From: Collybiopsis luxurians FD-317 M1
Lineage: Eukaryota; Basidiomycota; Agaricomycetes; Agaricales; Omphalotaceae
Assembly: GCA_000827265.1 (NCBI GenBank)
Contig: KN834750.1
Location: 1-64,000 of the forward strand
DNA: 64,000 nt
Reading direction: 5' to 3'
Part shown: in pieces, positions 47,105 to 59,000 of the stretch
Layout of the letters: each line of letters begins with the position of its first letter
How positions within the stretch are numbered: position 1 is the first letter of the stretch
The notes under the pieces: generated by a model
Told to the model about the DNA's origin: nothing
The model's database searches: none
Seen by the model: only the letters and a program-made list of their open reading frames with translations
Position numbers and translations under genes: made by a program

Positions 47105-49035
47105 TCAAATTTCAGATTTTTTGAGATTAGTCCGTTCGAGATCGACTATGAGATCCGCCAAGTCATTTATCGCCTTCTCGCTTTCAGCTACCTGTTGGCC
47201 CGCGGAATCAAGTTCGCCGACCAGCCTTTCGAGATCAGCCGTGTCGAGATCAAAATGTCCTTCAGCATCCGGCTGCCCGGGTTCATCTCTTTCTGGTGTA
47301 CCAACCCCTTCTACAGATATCAATGATTGCTCTATACGCGGAGACGAAGGTGCTTGAGCGAAGAGACTGGAACCAAACGGTCTTCGCAGTGGACTGGAAT
47401 GGTCCGCGCGCTTCGGAGTGCCCGGTGCGCTGGAGCGATGAGATTTTTCAGGGGAAATGAAGGTTGTTGGTAGGAGGGGTGTGGCGAGCTCCATGGACAC
47501 TTCGCCCTCTTCCGCCTCGAGAAGCTCTACGTGTGCTGCCTTGGGTTCGAGAACGGGACGATGTATTTCACTGTGATCTGAGCTATGTGACTGGCGCAAC
47601 ATATCGAGAAGCCTCACGTTCTTGTCGGTGAGAGCTTTCTCTCGCTGCAGACTAGCTTCATATGCGCTCGCTAACTCGGATCGTTCGGTAGGGAAGACCG
47701 ATGCTTCCACAGAAACCAGTTCCGTGCTACAGATGTTTGTTAGAATGGGGGATCAGTAAAAGAGCGAGGGTATACCTGTTGACTTCGGGGTTCTCAGAAT
47801 CGGAGGTGCCGCGTTCGGCAATTAATTTTAACAAACGGTCCCGCTCAGACGCAAATGCTTGAACCTTAAAGCCCAATTCTTTGATCTCTCTATCCACTTG
47901 AGTGATTAAACCAGACGATGGGCCATTTTTATTGGACCCACCACCGTCGGGCATCCGCACAGTGAGGTCCGAGTCGTCCAGATTCGTTGCATCAGATGGC
48001 CTCTGGCGATTCGCCCGTGTCTCTGCATTGCGTCTGAACTCTCTAAGCTATACGCAGAGTAAAGACAGGGAAAAGAGTACAATGCAAAAAGAAACTCACA
48101 CGTTTTTCCAACTTTTCGTTTCCCAGCTCGAGTATTTTATGGCGAATCGACGTCTCTTGTAGCACTTTCTTGACTGTCTCAGGATCCAGTGGAGTGAAAG
48201 GCTTTAGATGATTTCGAGTGGGTGCTTTCCCTTGGTCATTTCGGCGGTCTACATGGTGCATCAGGCATTTCTCTAGCTCGTAATCACGATGCGCAAGTTC
48301 TGCTTCAAGGGCTGCTATTTGCATTTTAGCATCCTTATAAAGTGAACGATAGGCTTCTCGTGCTAGATCCCTTTCACACACCAGCGTCTCTATCATTGAG
48401 GAAGCGCGGCTCATCAGATCATCCCCATACTCTGCCGGAACATCTTGGTTACGATGCATAAGTAGTTTGGGATCAAGTGGTTCTGGTAATAGACGTAACC
48501 TCAGCTCACGGTCAGACGAGGTATGTGTAAGTATAGGACGGACCAAGTAGACTGGAGATATGGAGTTGCGATTGCGGCCAGATATTACGAGGTTCCTCTA
48601 CTACAGAGCGGAACGCGATTCTGAAATGAGTATCACAAAGAAACAAAGAGCGCGTCCTTCGGCTCCTGACCACATACCTCTCTGTAGGAATGACGAGACA
48701 GCATCACGCAAATCGTCTTTTTGTTCTTCACACAACTTTACATGTTCATAAGAAGCATTGAGCCTTTTCCGCAATCTGTTCGCGGTCGTTTGTGCGGCTC
48801 TGAGTTCTTCATCGTGAGTGGTTTGCAGAGCATCAAGTGCGCTCTGCGTTACAAGGAGGCGATTCTGAATGAGAGCAGTTTGAGCCGCGTGAGCCTTCAG
48901 CTGCAATTTGAGGGCGGAGATCTAAGAGCAGCTTTCAGCTTGTATGCGCTACACTTCTAATAAATGCTGCTGCCGACACACCTCCTGGTCCTTTTCATAG
49001 AGTAATTTCGCTGTGCTATCGCGAGCCGGTCCCAT
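47105..49035 (-). CDS. Coiled-coil protein of unknown function
   Basis: A first exon starts at the ATG at 49035 (MGPARDSTAKLLYEKDQE). It is followed by exons with heptad-rich sequence: LKLQLKAHAAQTALIQNRLL and ALQTTHDEELRAAQTTANRL (about 48910-48790), VCERDLAREAYRSLYKDAKM with QIAALEAELAHRDYELEKCL (about 48390-48270), and LITQVDREIKELGFKVQAFA. The C-terminal exon (to 47105) is acidic and Ser/Pro-rich, contains possible proline-directed phosphorylation sites (SPEK, TPKR, SPLR, SPR, TPER), and finishes with another short coiled coil (LERLVGELDSAGQQVAESEK). Roughly 550-600 residues. No family is recognised; the pattern suits a cytoskeletal or spindle-pole scaffold, which is only a guess. It is divergent from the SANT-protein gene, with 66 bp between start codons. 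Confidence 0.6.
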
Positions 49036-49101
49036 ACAATAGAATAAAGTGTAAATGATCCAGGATTAGTACAAGTTGTTGGAACACTTGAATTTTTGAA
49101 C

Positions 49102-50943
49102 ATGGAAGTTAGGAGGAAAGAAGGGACGCCGGCAGCGCTTAGACAAGCGCCCACGAATTTCAACCCTTCAGCCAGTACTCTAAAGTCTCTATGTTCGCCT
49201 GGAATGGAGGTCGACGAGGAGCATGTTCATGTTCCACGAGAACATCTAGAACTACTAAGGTCCGCTTTCTCCGAAGCTGACATTGACCAGTCTGCCCAGG
49301 ACGATGTAGCGGAAGAAGACTGGTCCGCAGAAGAACAAGATCGATTTTTTGCCGCACTCAGCTCTCATTCATCTCTACGTCCAGACCTAATTGCAGAATG
49401 CGTCGGGTCCAAGAATATCGCACAAGTATGCGCGTATCTTACAGTACTCGAAGAAGCAGCGAAAGAAATTCCTCAAACAGAGGCATCATCGCTTAGATCC
49501 ACTCTCGACATTGCTATGCAAGTGTCGGACGACTGGCTGGAGGTTGAAGAGGACCAGGCCACGTTTTTCCGGGACCTTGAGCTTGCCTGGAGGCATGAGG
49601 CTGCTGTTGATGGTGAACTAGAAGAATTAGATTTGTCTACTAGGCGTCAAGAGGCTCTGAAAGCTCTGTCTTTTGCCCATCTGAAGGCTATGGATAGACT
49701 GCTTCAGAACGACCAAGATTCAACCGAAAACCCCACATCGCTTGCTCCTGCGGAGGCTGAATCTAGGCCCGAGCCTGAGACGACTTCTGACCTTACTCCT
49801 GCCGAACGCCGTCGTCTGCAAAAACGGCTGTACATGCGACGAAAGCGTGCAGAGGCTTCCGGTAAACAGTTCGATGCTGATACTCTCAAACTTCAACGTG
49901 GACGGCCTAAAAAGACACCTGGAGAAGGCAGTGTAGCACACCGTGCTTCGCCCAGTCCTTCAACCGAGAAACCGGCTGAACCTACTTCGGATGCTGACAC
50001 AGAGGACTCTGAAAGCGCAGGAGAGGAGGAGTCGCAGGACGAAGGTCACGGTGGCAGGAGGAAGCGGAAGCGGAGGCGTGGAATGACCAAGGAGCAGCAA
50101 GCGTTAGAAACTTTCAATCAGCTGGAAATCGACTCTGCGACACTTGCCGATGAAAATCTCAACCTATTCCATCTAGCGTCGTTGGGACGACTTTTGGCGT
50201 GAGTCAATGCTGACCTTTCACAATCTTACATTATTCTCAAGGCACTCTTCCAGTTTATATCAAGAAGCATACTCTCCATCCACAATCACTTCTATCTCAT
50301 CCAACGTGATTCGCCTGCTCACCCTGACTCTAACGGACTTTGTCACCCGGGTTGTTCATCGTTCCATCGTTCTACGGGAACAGGAGGTACAATTGAAGGC
50401 TCAGAGCAAAGTCTGGCGCCTTCCCATCGACGATGTATTAATTTCTCTAAATTATGTTCAACATTATTTTCTAACCTACTATAAACACAGATATCAAGTG
50501 ATCATGTCGAAAGAGCGCTAACAACGCTTGGATATGTGACGTCCAAAGCTCAAGTATTCGAGCATCTTTGTGAGGATGACAGTAGCACGCACGGTGACGA
50601 AACTCCGGGAGACAACGAGGATCAAGGTGGCTCAAACGAAGACAATGCCAATGAACCCGACACTCCCGTTGACGAAGATTTGTCGACCGTCCCTGAGCGC
50701 GATGTGTTCCTTGGGTCAAATCCTTCCGCTATCCGTCTCTCGAAGGATTTGATGGTTCAGCCATCTACAGACAGTCAAGAATCGTTGCTTCCGACTGAGG
50801 CGGACGAGGAAATGCTCTTAAAAGAACTGGAAGAAGAAGAGGCGCTCGATGAACAGGATCAGGTGTTGGAGAAGGCTCATCAAGATGAGTTGTGGTCGGC
50901 GTATAAGGTGTATATAGCTTCTTTTCGGACAAAGCAATCGTAG
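49102..50943 (+). CDS. SANT-domain protein resembling Rrn5 (Pol I upstream factor)
   Basis: Three exons (49102-50198, 50254-50434, 50491-50943) give 576 residues. A SANT/Myb-type domain lies at about residues 72-120 (EEDWSAEEQDRFFAALSSHS, then LIAECVGSKNIAQVCAYL), a pattern close to that of fungal Rrn5, a subunit of the RNA polymerase I upstream activating factor. A basic region (ERRRLQKRLYMRRKRAEASG) and a nuclear signal (RRKRKRRRG) follow. Exons 2-3 encode SSNVIRLLTLTLTDFVTRVV and SSDHVERALTTLGYV, with helix spacing like a histone fold. The tail is acidic (EEMLLKELEEEEALDEQDQ). The ATG is at 49102; the frame opens upstream only with TTG. Assignment to Rrn5 rests on the SANT pattern and is not certain. 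Confidence 0.6.
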
Positions 50944-51152
50944 TAATTGGGTTCCGTATACTTTTTGTCTCTGAATCCCCCGATTTTTAGATAATGTAAC
51001 ATCCACTAATGTACTTGTACAAATACGATTCCTAGTTTTCTCCCTCATCTAATCATGTACATACTCTACGAGTATACGTTCCGTCCAAATAGAAATACAT
51101 GTATAAAGTTACAAAAAATCCTGAATCTCGAACACGACCTCAAGTCGCGAAA

Positions 51153-52940
51153 CTACAGCTTCGTTATCGAATTAGGTGGAGCATTCTGCATACGGCCCAA
51201 ACCTGCATTCATATTCATATTCATCCAATGACCATCGCCTGGCATAAACAACGGGTCCATTCCCTGCCCTCGTCCCGTCACTTGGGCGTTACGATCCATC
51301 ATGATGGTATGCACCTAAGTAAAAATAAATCCCACCAATTAATATTTCGTCGCGCAAAATGAAGGAAAACGACAAACCTGCATCCGCAGCCCATGCAATG
51401 TAGCCCTCAGCGACATGATCTCCTCATTAAGTCTCAAAGTCTCATTCGTCAACGCGATATCGCTTCTCCGTCCGAGCGAGTCCAGCGACGTAGATAGCGC
51501 AACGATGGACTCCCGTAAACCCTCCAAACTGCCTTCGAGTGAAGTATTCAGGTTCAATGGGGCAATAACGTTCTGGTGCGATCGCGCGCTATTCGTTGGA
51601 AGATAGCCTGCACCTTGCCAGGATTGATTTGGTACGCCGCTGAAGGAGGCACGATGTGCGTGTCTGGAAGAAAAATCAGGTCTGTCGGACTCGAAGGGTT
51701 GGGGCCAGTGTTCTTCCTCGGAATGGCGAGAGAAGCCAGGTTCAAATCTATCGTCCGCAGAGAAGTCCGGAAAGTATTGTGTTATGGAAGATGGATCGGG
51801 GGGTGAAACAGAGGAATGGGAGGTGGACGCTGGGTTTGGACGTAGCTGCATTGGAAGCTGAGATGGAGGGGAAGGAGAGACGAGAGAGGTAGAACGAGAT
51901 CTAGAGTTTCGGAACCAAGGTCCCAAAGCGCTCTGAGCACAACGCAATTCAAACTGGGCGACCCGCAACTGGCTTTCGAGAGTGCCGATTCTTTGTTTGA
52001 GAAGGGTGTTCTCATCGTTCAGTGCAACTTTCTGAGCCTCTTGGAGAGCGAAAAACCCCTTGATCGCTTCATACGGACATGACGAGATATGGGACGGGAG
52101 ATCCTTACGCCTCCCTCTCCAGGGACATCCGTGAGGTTCATGGGTGCAGCCTACTTTGGCAGCGTAGCAGGAAGAAGCATGTGCCGTACGCGAAGAGCGG
52201 GGTTGTTCAGATTCGCAGTCCTCGCAACGAAAGAATTTCTTTGGACAGACAGAGGAATGGGCCTAAGTAATTGTTTCGGATCTTAGGCATTCCATATGGC
52301 GACTGAACGGCGGATGGCGGACGTACCTCTAGTTCGCTATATTTGATGGACTCGTCACAATCTTCACATTCAACCTGAGTATGGGCACAGATATGTCCCT
52401 CACTGTCCTTCCTAAACACTTCCTGCTCACAAGAACCCTTTGGACACGGAACCAGGGTATACTGACAATCCATCTTGATATGCGCCTCAACTAGTTGTCG
52501 TTGGCAGGTATAAGAACAGCCAGAAGCTTCGTTGGGACATTTGACCAAAAGTTCATCCACCAACTGTGCGCTTAATGAGATAAACAGATAGATGTGACTA
52601 AAAACAAAATTCATACAGAGCGAACGATGGGGTCTGCTGAATGAATGTCTTCGATGCGGAGTGGAGATCGGTCTATAGGACATTGTTGGGAATGTGAAAG
52701 AGACTGAAGAATACATGCGCGACAAAAGGTATGAGAGCAAGTTCGATTGGTACAGGGATCCAAGAAAGGGTTTCTAGTATTGATTGATTTGAGGACAAAA
52801 AGGATGTATCAAGGACATTGCGTACCTACATATACAACAGACCTAAGCCAATCTGTCAGTCAAAGATTGAAAAGAGTTGAATTTGTTTGACAACTGACTA
52901 GATTTTGGTTTGGAGGGTCAATGTAAGTGAGTGCGTTCAT
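51153..52940 (-). CDS. RING and TRAF-type zinc-finger protein
   Basis: The ATG at 52940 (MNALTYIDPPNQNL) joins across two short introns to a RING finger. It reads VCCICRNPFLDPCT, CSHTFCRACILQ and QQCPID, with Asp in the last position as in TRAF proteins. Next come TRAF-type zinc fingers (about 52560-52090): KCPNEASGCSYTCQRQLVEA, CQYTLVPCPKGSCEQEVFRK, and after an intron CEDCES, CYAAKVGC and CTHEPHGCPWRGRRKDLPSH. A coiled coil (VALNDENTLLKQRIGTLESQ) precedes a long Ser/Pro-rich region and a second short coil near 51500-51380. The last exon encodes a Met/Asn/Gly-rich end. There is no MATH domain, unlike animal TRAFs. It is likely an E3 ubiquitin ligase; target unknown. Roughly 480-500 residues. 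Confidence 0.82.
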
Positions 52941-54262
52941 ATTATAGCTTTCAAAGTGAGCGTTTCAAGTCAAGTACCCAGTAGCGCTTGGGTCCGAACT
53001 GGCCGGCTGTTCCGAGCCGAGTCTCCGAAGACTTGTTCACGCCACAGTACTCCAGCGGTATGCTCCCAAAGTACAGGGTTCTTCATATATGCTACCATAA
53101 TCATTCATGCTATCGTCGTATCTCCGCTCCAAAGGGAATGTATAATCTTCTGTGTCGCAAACTATGAGCTTTCGTTTCCTCTGATTAAATACACTATCCC
53201 TCCCTACAGGCGTACCTCTCCCTCATAAATTACGAACTAATTAGTTGGCGGCCGCACCTTGCGGATCTTTGCAGAGGTCAATGTTCTTCCTGCCGCCCTT
53301 GCCTAATTCATGTACGGCTGAAATTTTTTATTTTGTTATCAAGCTCTCACGGGCAACCATGACAATGAGCTCGCGAGCTAGAGAATTCAGCACGGTACGG
53401 TTTTTACGAAGCGATTCTCATTTAAAATAGCACTGAAACGCCCCCACCAAATGACAACGGGGCATCGGCACGTTCATGACTTATTCTGCACCGGGCGCGG
53501 GACAAACCAATTCCAATCCCTACCGTCGCATTTTCTCTAGCTCCGGTCATGGATGACAGTCGGATGCCCCAATTTATGCGTTCTTTTCCTTTCCGCTGTC
53601 GCCCAGCTCCTCCTCGGATGTACTCGAGTATCTATCTTGGATACACAATAGCTTTTCAACTCTTTCGTCGCCGTCTCCATCAGTAGTTTCTCATTGAGTT
53701 GCATTATATCACTCCCGTTATTGCTTGCAGAAGGCCGAAAGTTTGTCAGACGCTCCGTTCTCGTTGGGGCGATAGGGTATATTCAGTGAATACCCTAGCG
53801 ATGTGGATGGGTTTTCAGACTGTCGTCGTATTGATGCCGGTAACTATCCCCGTACACTTGAATGACATGAGTAAGTGTCGCATTAACTTGGAACCTGGAG
53901 ATGAAGGTTGCTCCAGTGCAAATTAAAGCCGCACCGCGTAGATTACGCGTCGGTGGACTTTGTTTTTGTTGGAATTGCTGTAATAAGTGCTCTATAGTGT
54001 GAGTGCATGTCCGAATTTGTTGGACGGAGACGACGTACCATTTTTAGCACAATAAGAATAGGCACATCCACAAGGCACAATATTCATTCTGCATCCGTAT
54101 CTTGATCATGGGTCAATAATGAAAAGCCTCCTGTTATTGTGGCAGTACAGATACAGTTATAATGTACAGATAGCAAAGGTTACAGAGCTCAACTCTACAC
54201 ACGAATATACCCCCCAAATAAAAAAACGTAACATTACAAGCACATGACAACACGTCTCCCGT
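52941..54262. other. Intergenic, possible small secreted-protein relic
   Basis: About 1.3 kb. A short frame at 53553-53651 begins with a signal-peptide-like sequence (MTVGCPNLCVLFLSAVAQLL). A plausible intron then leads to a coding-looking stretch near 53731-53870 (YPSDVDGFSDCRRIDAGNYP), but a TAG interrupts that stretch. It may be a broken small gene or chance. Otherwise nothing is recognised. Confidence 0.3.
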
Positions 54263-55055
54263 CTACCCAAGTTTACTCTTGATGTAGTTGAAAGCGTATT
54301 CTGTGTCGTCGCTGTTCTCTGTTGATGGTCGTTCGAGGAAATGATCCAGTCGGGGACGTCGGGGAACAGGCGCAACGATGACGGGGTGATGATGGTGGTG
54401 GTGATCATGTCGCCGTAACAGGGCTGCCACACCTGACGCGGCAGCGGCGACGAAACCGACACCAAGAATGCTGAGAAGATCGATAACATGCATGAATCCT
54501 ATCTTTCGATGAAAGATGGAGGTAGACTGAGTGGGACGTTTACATGATATTGTCGGGGAAGTTGGATTCAACGGGGAGTGGGCAAGGGGAGAGGAATGGA
54601 CACGGTGAGATGTAGTTGTCGGAGGACCTGATGATCGTCCAATGTTCATTCTGAGGTGTTGATTTATGAGGGTAACGTATTCTGTTGTGAGGGGTAATGA
54701 ACAAACGTAGACAAGGTAACTGATATTAAGGGAGACGTACCTTGAGTAAGATGTCTCTCGTTCACATAAGCGGGTATCCATTCATCTGGACTGAACGAAA
54801 AGAAGAATGTCAGAATATTGAGCTGGATAGATGCGAGTCGCCACGAACGTACCTCGTTGAATGGACGGAAATCTGAAAAGCTTCGTCGCCGATCATGACA
54901 TCGCAAAGATATTGCGAGTCGAGGTCATCAATGGGAGGGGGTAAAAGAACACCCTCTTCAAAGCCTGTCCAAGGCTTTGAATGGTCGTCAAAAGAGAGAT
55001 AGGCTGCATATGTCGAGCTGCACAAGCAGGCGATCGCAATGAAAAGGAACTTCAT
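54263..55055 (-). CDS. Single-pass membrane protein with His-rich tail
   Basis: Three exons by my reading. The start at 55055 opens a signal peptide (MKFLFIAIACLCSSTYAAYL). The first exon continues into GVLLPPPIDDLDSQYLCDVM. A short exon (PDEWIPAYVNERHLTQ) joins EYVTLINQHLRMNIGRSSG in the last exon. There, a Ser/Pro/Thr-rich stalk leads to a hydrophobic segment (VIDLLSILGVGFVAAAASGV). The cytoplasmic side has RRHDHHHHHHPVIV and an acidic end. Total about 210-220 residues. A type I membrane orientation is inferred. The His run (near 54390) could bind metal, but such runs also arise by slippage. No family is recognised. Confidence 0.55.
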
Positions 55056-56030
55056 CGAGGTTCTTGAATGGCTTGGTTGACTGTTGACAACAGAAGCTTT
55101 AATAGGTGACACCGACTCGATGAAGAGGGGATATGACGAGGAATGATGTATGTTCCTCAGCCGATCCGAGAAAGGAGACTCCGAGTCTCCAAAGGGCCTC
55201 TTTGACAGCTAGTGGAGATCAACTACAAGTGTCAATGAAGGAGCCAAGGGGAACTTCGAGTAGGATGCAGTATCTGAGGAAGCTCGAAGATGGGAATTGG
55301 AAGCCGAGGTAAACTGTGATGGTCTACCTCGGTGCCTTATATATGTTTTGTACGGCCTTGTGTCTAATAACAAAAAGATCCGTAACTGCCGGTGTCATGA
55401 CAGCCACAACCCAACCTCCGAAGCTGTAAAAGGAGAAATGGACAAAAAAGAACAAGGCCGGACAGCCGATATATGTCAAATAGCACGGAGTAATGCGTTG
55501 ACGATTTATATACGGAAGGTCTTCATTGGATGTAAAAGAAATCCAGCAACTAGCAACATTTCCATGGCTTTCCGAGTTACCAACAGCAGCAGCCATCTTA
55601 CGGGGCCTCCTGAGCGTGATCTTCACATGCGTTCACATCCACCCCGCACCGCTATCAGGGTGATGTGAAGGCTGAAATGAAGACGAACATCTACAGGTTT
55701 GCGGAGGTTTGCGGACTTGTTTTCTATAATATAATTTTCAAACACTGCCAATAAAATGCGCATACATCGTTTGAACCAGCGGCGAACCATCAGGTACAGC
55801 TAGTAAAAACAGTTTTATTGTCCTGAGAAATTCATTTGAAGGTCAAATTAATTGACCGGGAATAGCCAAGCCCACAACATGAGTGAGCCAGAACGTGTCA
55901 ATGGGAAGGTGACCGTCAGTCAGTCAGGGAGGCTGTGGCCACAGTGAGCGTCAGTCTGAGTGCTTATTCCGGCTACCCGGGCCGGAGCTTTAGCGCTTCC
56001 CCGAAAATTTTGGCTTTCCTTGTCCTTTCA
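55056..56030. other. Intergenic, about 1 kb
   Basis: Shared promoter region of the divergent His-tail membrane protein and the DEAH helicase. Frames in this stretch are short and show no domains. Confidence 0.5.
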
Positions 56031-59000
56031 ATGGGCCCCGTTCCCCGTCAGCGATACAACGCCAAAGCTCGTCAATCTAGTGCTGGTGGACACAAAAAGA
56101 AGAAGACTCGGCCAACCGATGACTCTGGTGAATCCCAAAATCCAAATGCTCTCTTCCATACACCAAAAACAAAGGAGGAAAAGGAACTCGATAGGAAGGA
56201 AAGATTGAAGCAGGAAGTCCGTTGGCTTATTTTTGCTATTGACTATGGTAATCTAAACATTTTCTTAGCTGATTTCCCAATCAGAGTCAAAATGGACAAG
56301 CAAGAAGAAGAAAAGATTGGAAAAGTACATTGTATGCGTTCAAGTATGACATTTAGAATCCGTCTCTTACTCTGCTTGCAGGATAAGAAGCTCAAAAAGG
56401 AAGAAAGGGTTCAGTTGTTTGAAAAATTATCGTACGCCAGCATCTTTCCTGTCTGTGTAGAACAATGCTCACATTCTCTAGCCAGAGTCAAGCTCAACTG
56501 CCTTCGTCAATCCATTTTCAATCGTCGTCCACTCTAGGTACAGGCAAGCCTACCACTCATCAGGAAAGGCTGGACAAGCTGGAGGATAAGCAAGTGCGCC
56601 GGGCTTTGGACGGTCGTTCGGGAAAACGGAAACGCCATGATGGTCTTTTTGAAGTCGTGGAAGCTGACACCGACGATGACCAAGATGACCTTGATTCGAT
56701 TGCCGAACCTTCCGTAGAATTGTCTGAACCTCCTCCGCAGCCTATTGCCCCGCAGCCCGTCGTTGGAGGTGCACTTGCGCGTAACCCAGACGGAACGGTG
56801 GTTGCTCCAAAAGTACGGCAAGGTAAAAGGAACAAAAAGGTACGCGTCATAAAACAAAGTGATAACTTGACATTCTTATATTACGTTTTCAGACTGCGTT
56901 CTCAAGCTGGAAGACCAAAACGGCACGACCAGCAATCGCTGAATCCGACACTTCCTTTGATAGCTCAGATTCAGCATACGACTCTTCCGAGGATGAAAGA
57001 GAACAAGAGAATGGCGGAGACGGAGATTCGGAACGAGGAAGTGATGAGAACGAATGGAAGGGTATAGAAGAGGAGGAGGGAAAGGAGGAGGACGAGGAGG
57101 ATAAGGAGGACGAGGAGGATGAGGATGAGGAGGATGAGGAATCTTCTGCAGAAGATGAAGACTCGAAACCAAAGAAAAAACTTGGATTCAAGGAATGGGC
57201 CACGCAGCAGCTCAATATCGCCAAAGGCTATCTCCCCACCTCCAAATCAACCTCCGACTCTCCCCCACCGCCCACTGACCCAATCTCTGAACCTCCTCCG
57301 GCAAAAAAACGAAAGCTCGATCCCAGTCATCCTCCTGAGATGCGCGGACCACTTGGAGAACAGTTGAACTTACCTTCCACCTCGTTCGCCCAACAGCTGC
57401 TTTCGAGTCCCACCGAAAAGGCATCTCCGTCAAAACGCAAGTTTGTCTCGGTGTCTCGTCCAGATGAAGTTCAGGAATCGAGATTGCTTCTTCCTGTCGT
57501 AGCCGAAGAGCAGCCTATAATGGAAGCCATCCTCCTTAATCCGATCGTTGTCATATGTGGTGAAACTGGAAGTGGAAAGACAACGCAGATACCTCAGTTT
57601 TTATACGAAGCCGGTTTTGGGTCACCCGGAAGTGGTAGGTTCTAAATTTTTGGAAATTTACCTCACTTTCTTATAATGCCTGTGTAGAAAATCCGGGAAT
57701 GATAGGAATAACTCAGCCACGACGTGTAGCTGCCATGTCAATGGCGTCTCGCGTTGCCCAGGAACTCTCTCTAAACTCCTCAAAAGTATCATATCAGATT
57801 CGTTACGATGCAACAGTATCGTCTACAACGTCGATTAAATTCATGACCGATGGCGTTCTACTTCGAGAGCTCGCCACCGACTTTTTACTCACAAAGTATT
57901 CCGTCATTATCATCGATGAAGCTCACGAGCGGAGCATGAACACGGATATACTTATCGGTGTGTTGAGTAGAGTGTTGAAGTTGCGAGAAGAACTATGGAA
58001 GGAAGGGAAAGAGGGTGCCAAGGTAACGCAGGACACCTTCAGAATTCCTTCAGTCATCTCTAAATCACGTCTTAGCTTCTTCGGTTGATTATCATGTCTG
58101 CTACACTTCGCGTGAGCGACTTTGCCTCCAACACGACGCTTTTCCCAACCCCACCTCCCGTTATCAACGTCGCTGCCAGACAACATCCAGTTACCATCCA
58201 TTTCAATAGACGCACGGCGTCGGATTACATTACCGAGGCCATAAAAAAGACCACCAAGATACACACTCGTTTACCTGCCGGAGGAATCTTGATCTTTTTG
58301 ACGGGTCAGAACGAGATTCAGGGCGTTTGCCGAAAGTTGGAAGCACGGTTTGGAAAGAAGGCTATAGAGAAGAGAATACGTCAGAGAGGCGCTGGATCTG
58401 CGAGTCGAATTTTCGGTGTGGATGACACTTCGAATGAGGGGCAAAATCCCGCCAAGAGGATGGGCGCCGCGCAGGGTTCGTACTCTTCCCCATCGGGTAA
58501 TACAATGGTCTGAATGGCTCCGCGTATCTATGCAGCGGACATCGAAGCCGAGGACGTCGATTTGGGTGACACGCAGATCGATGATGTCGCGGATGATGTC
58601 GATGGAAGTATTGAGGAAGATCCTGATGCCCTGGATAGCGACGAGGAAGAGGCGCTAAATGAAGAGCTCGGAATTGATGTGGATGAGTCCGAAAGTACGT
58701 TCTTTTTTCTTTCTTTAAAATCTGGCTGCTGCCTGCTAACGGGCGGTGATACAGCCCCGATGCATGTGGTCCCTTTGTACTCGTTGCTACCGAGCGATAA
58801 GCAGATGCGAGTATTCCAACCCCCTCCAGCAGGGCATCGGCTAGTAGTTGTCGCAACCAATGTCGCGGAAACCTCGTTGACAATTCCGGGTATTCGATAC
58901 GTAGTCGACTGTGGTCGAGCAAAGGAGGTAAATGATAACATACCAGCCATATCTGCACACATCTCATGAACACCTTTCTAGCGTCGATACGATGTTACAA

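Noticed and set aside
55297..55668. 123-residue plus-strand frame in the intergenic region
   Set aside because: Composition is random-like, with no domain, no signal peptide and no splice structure.
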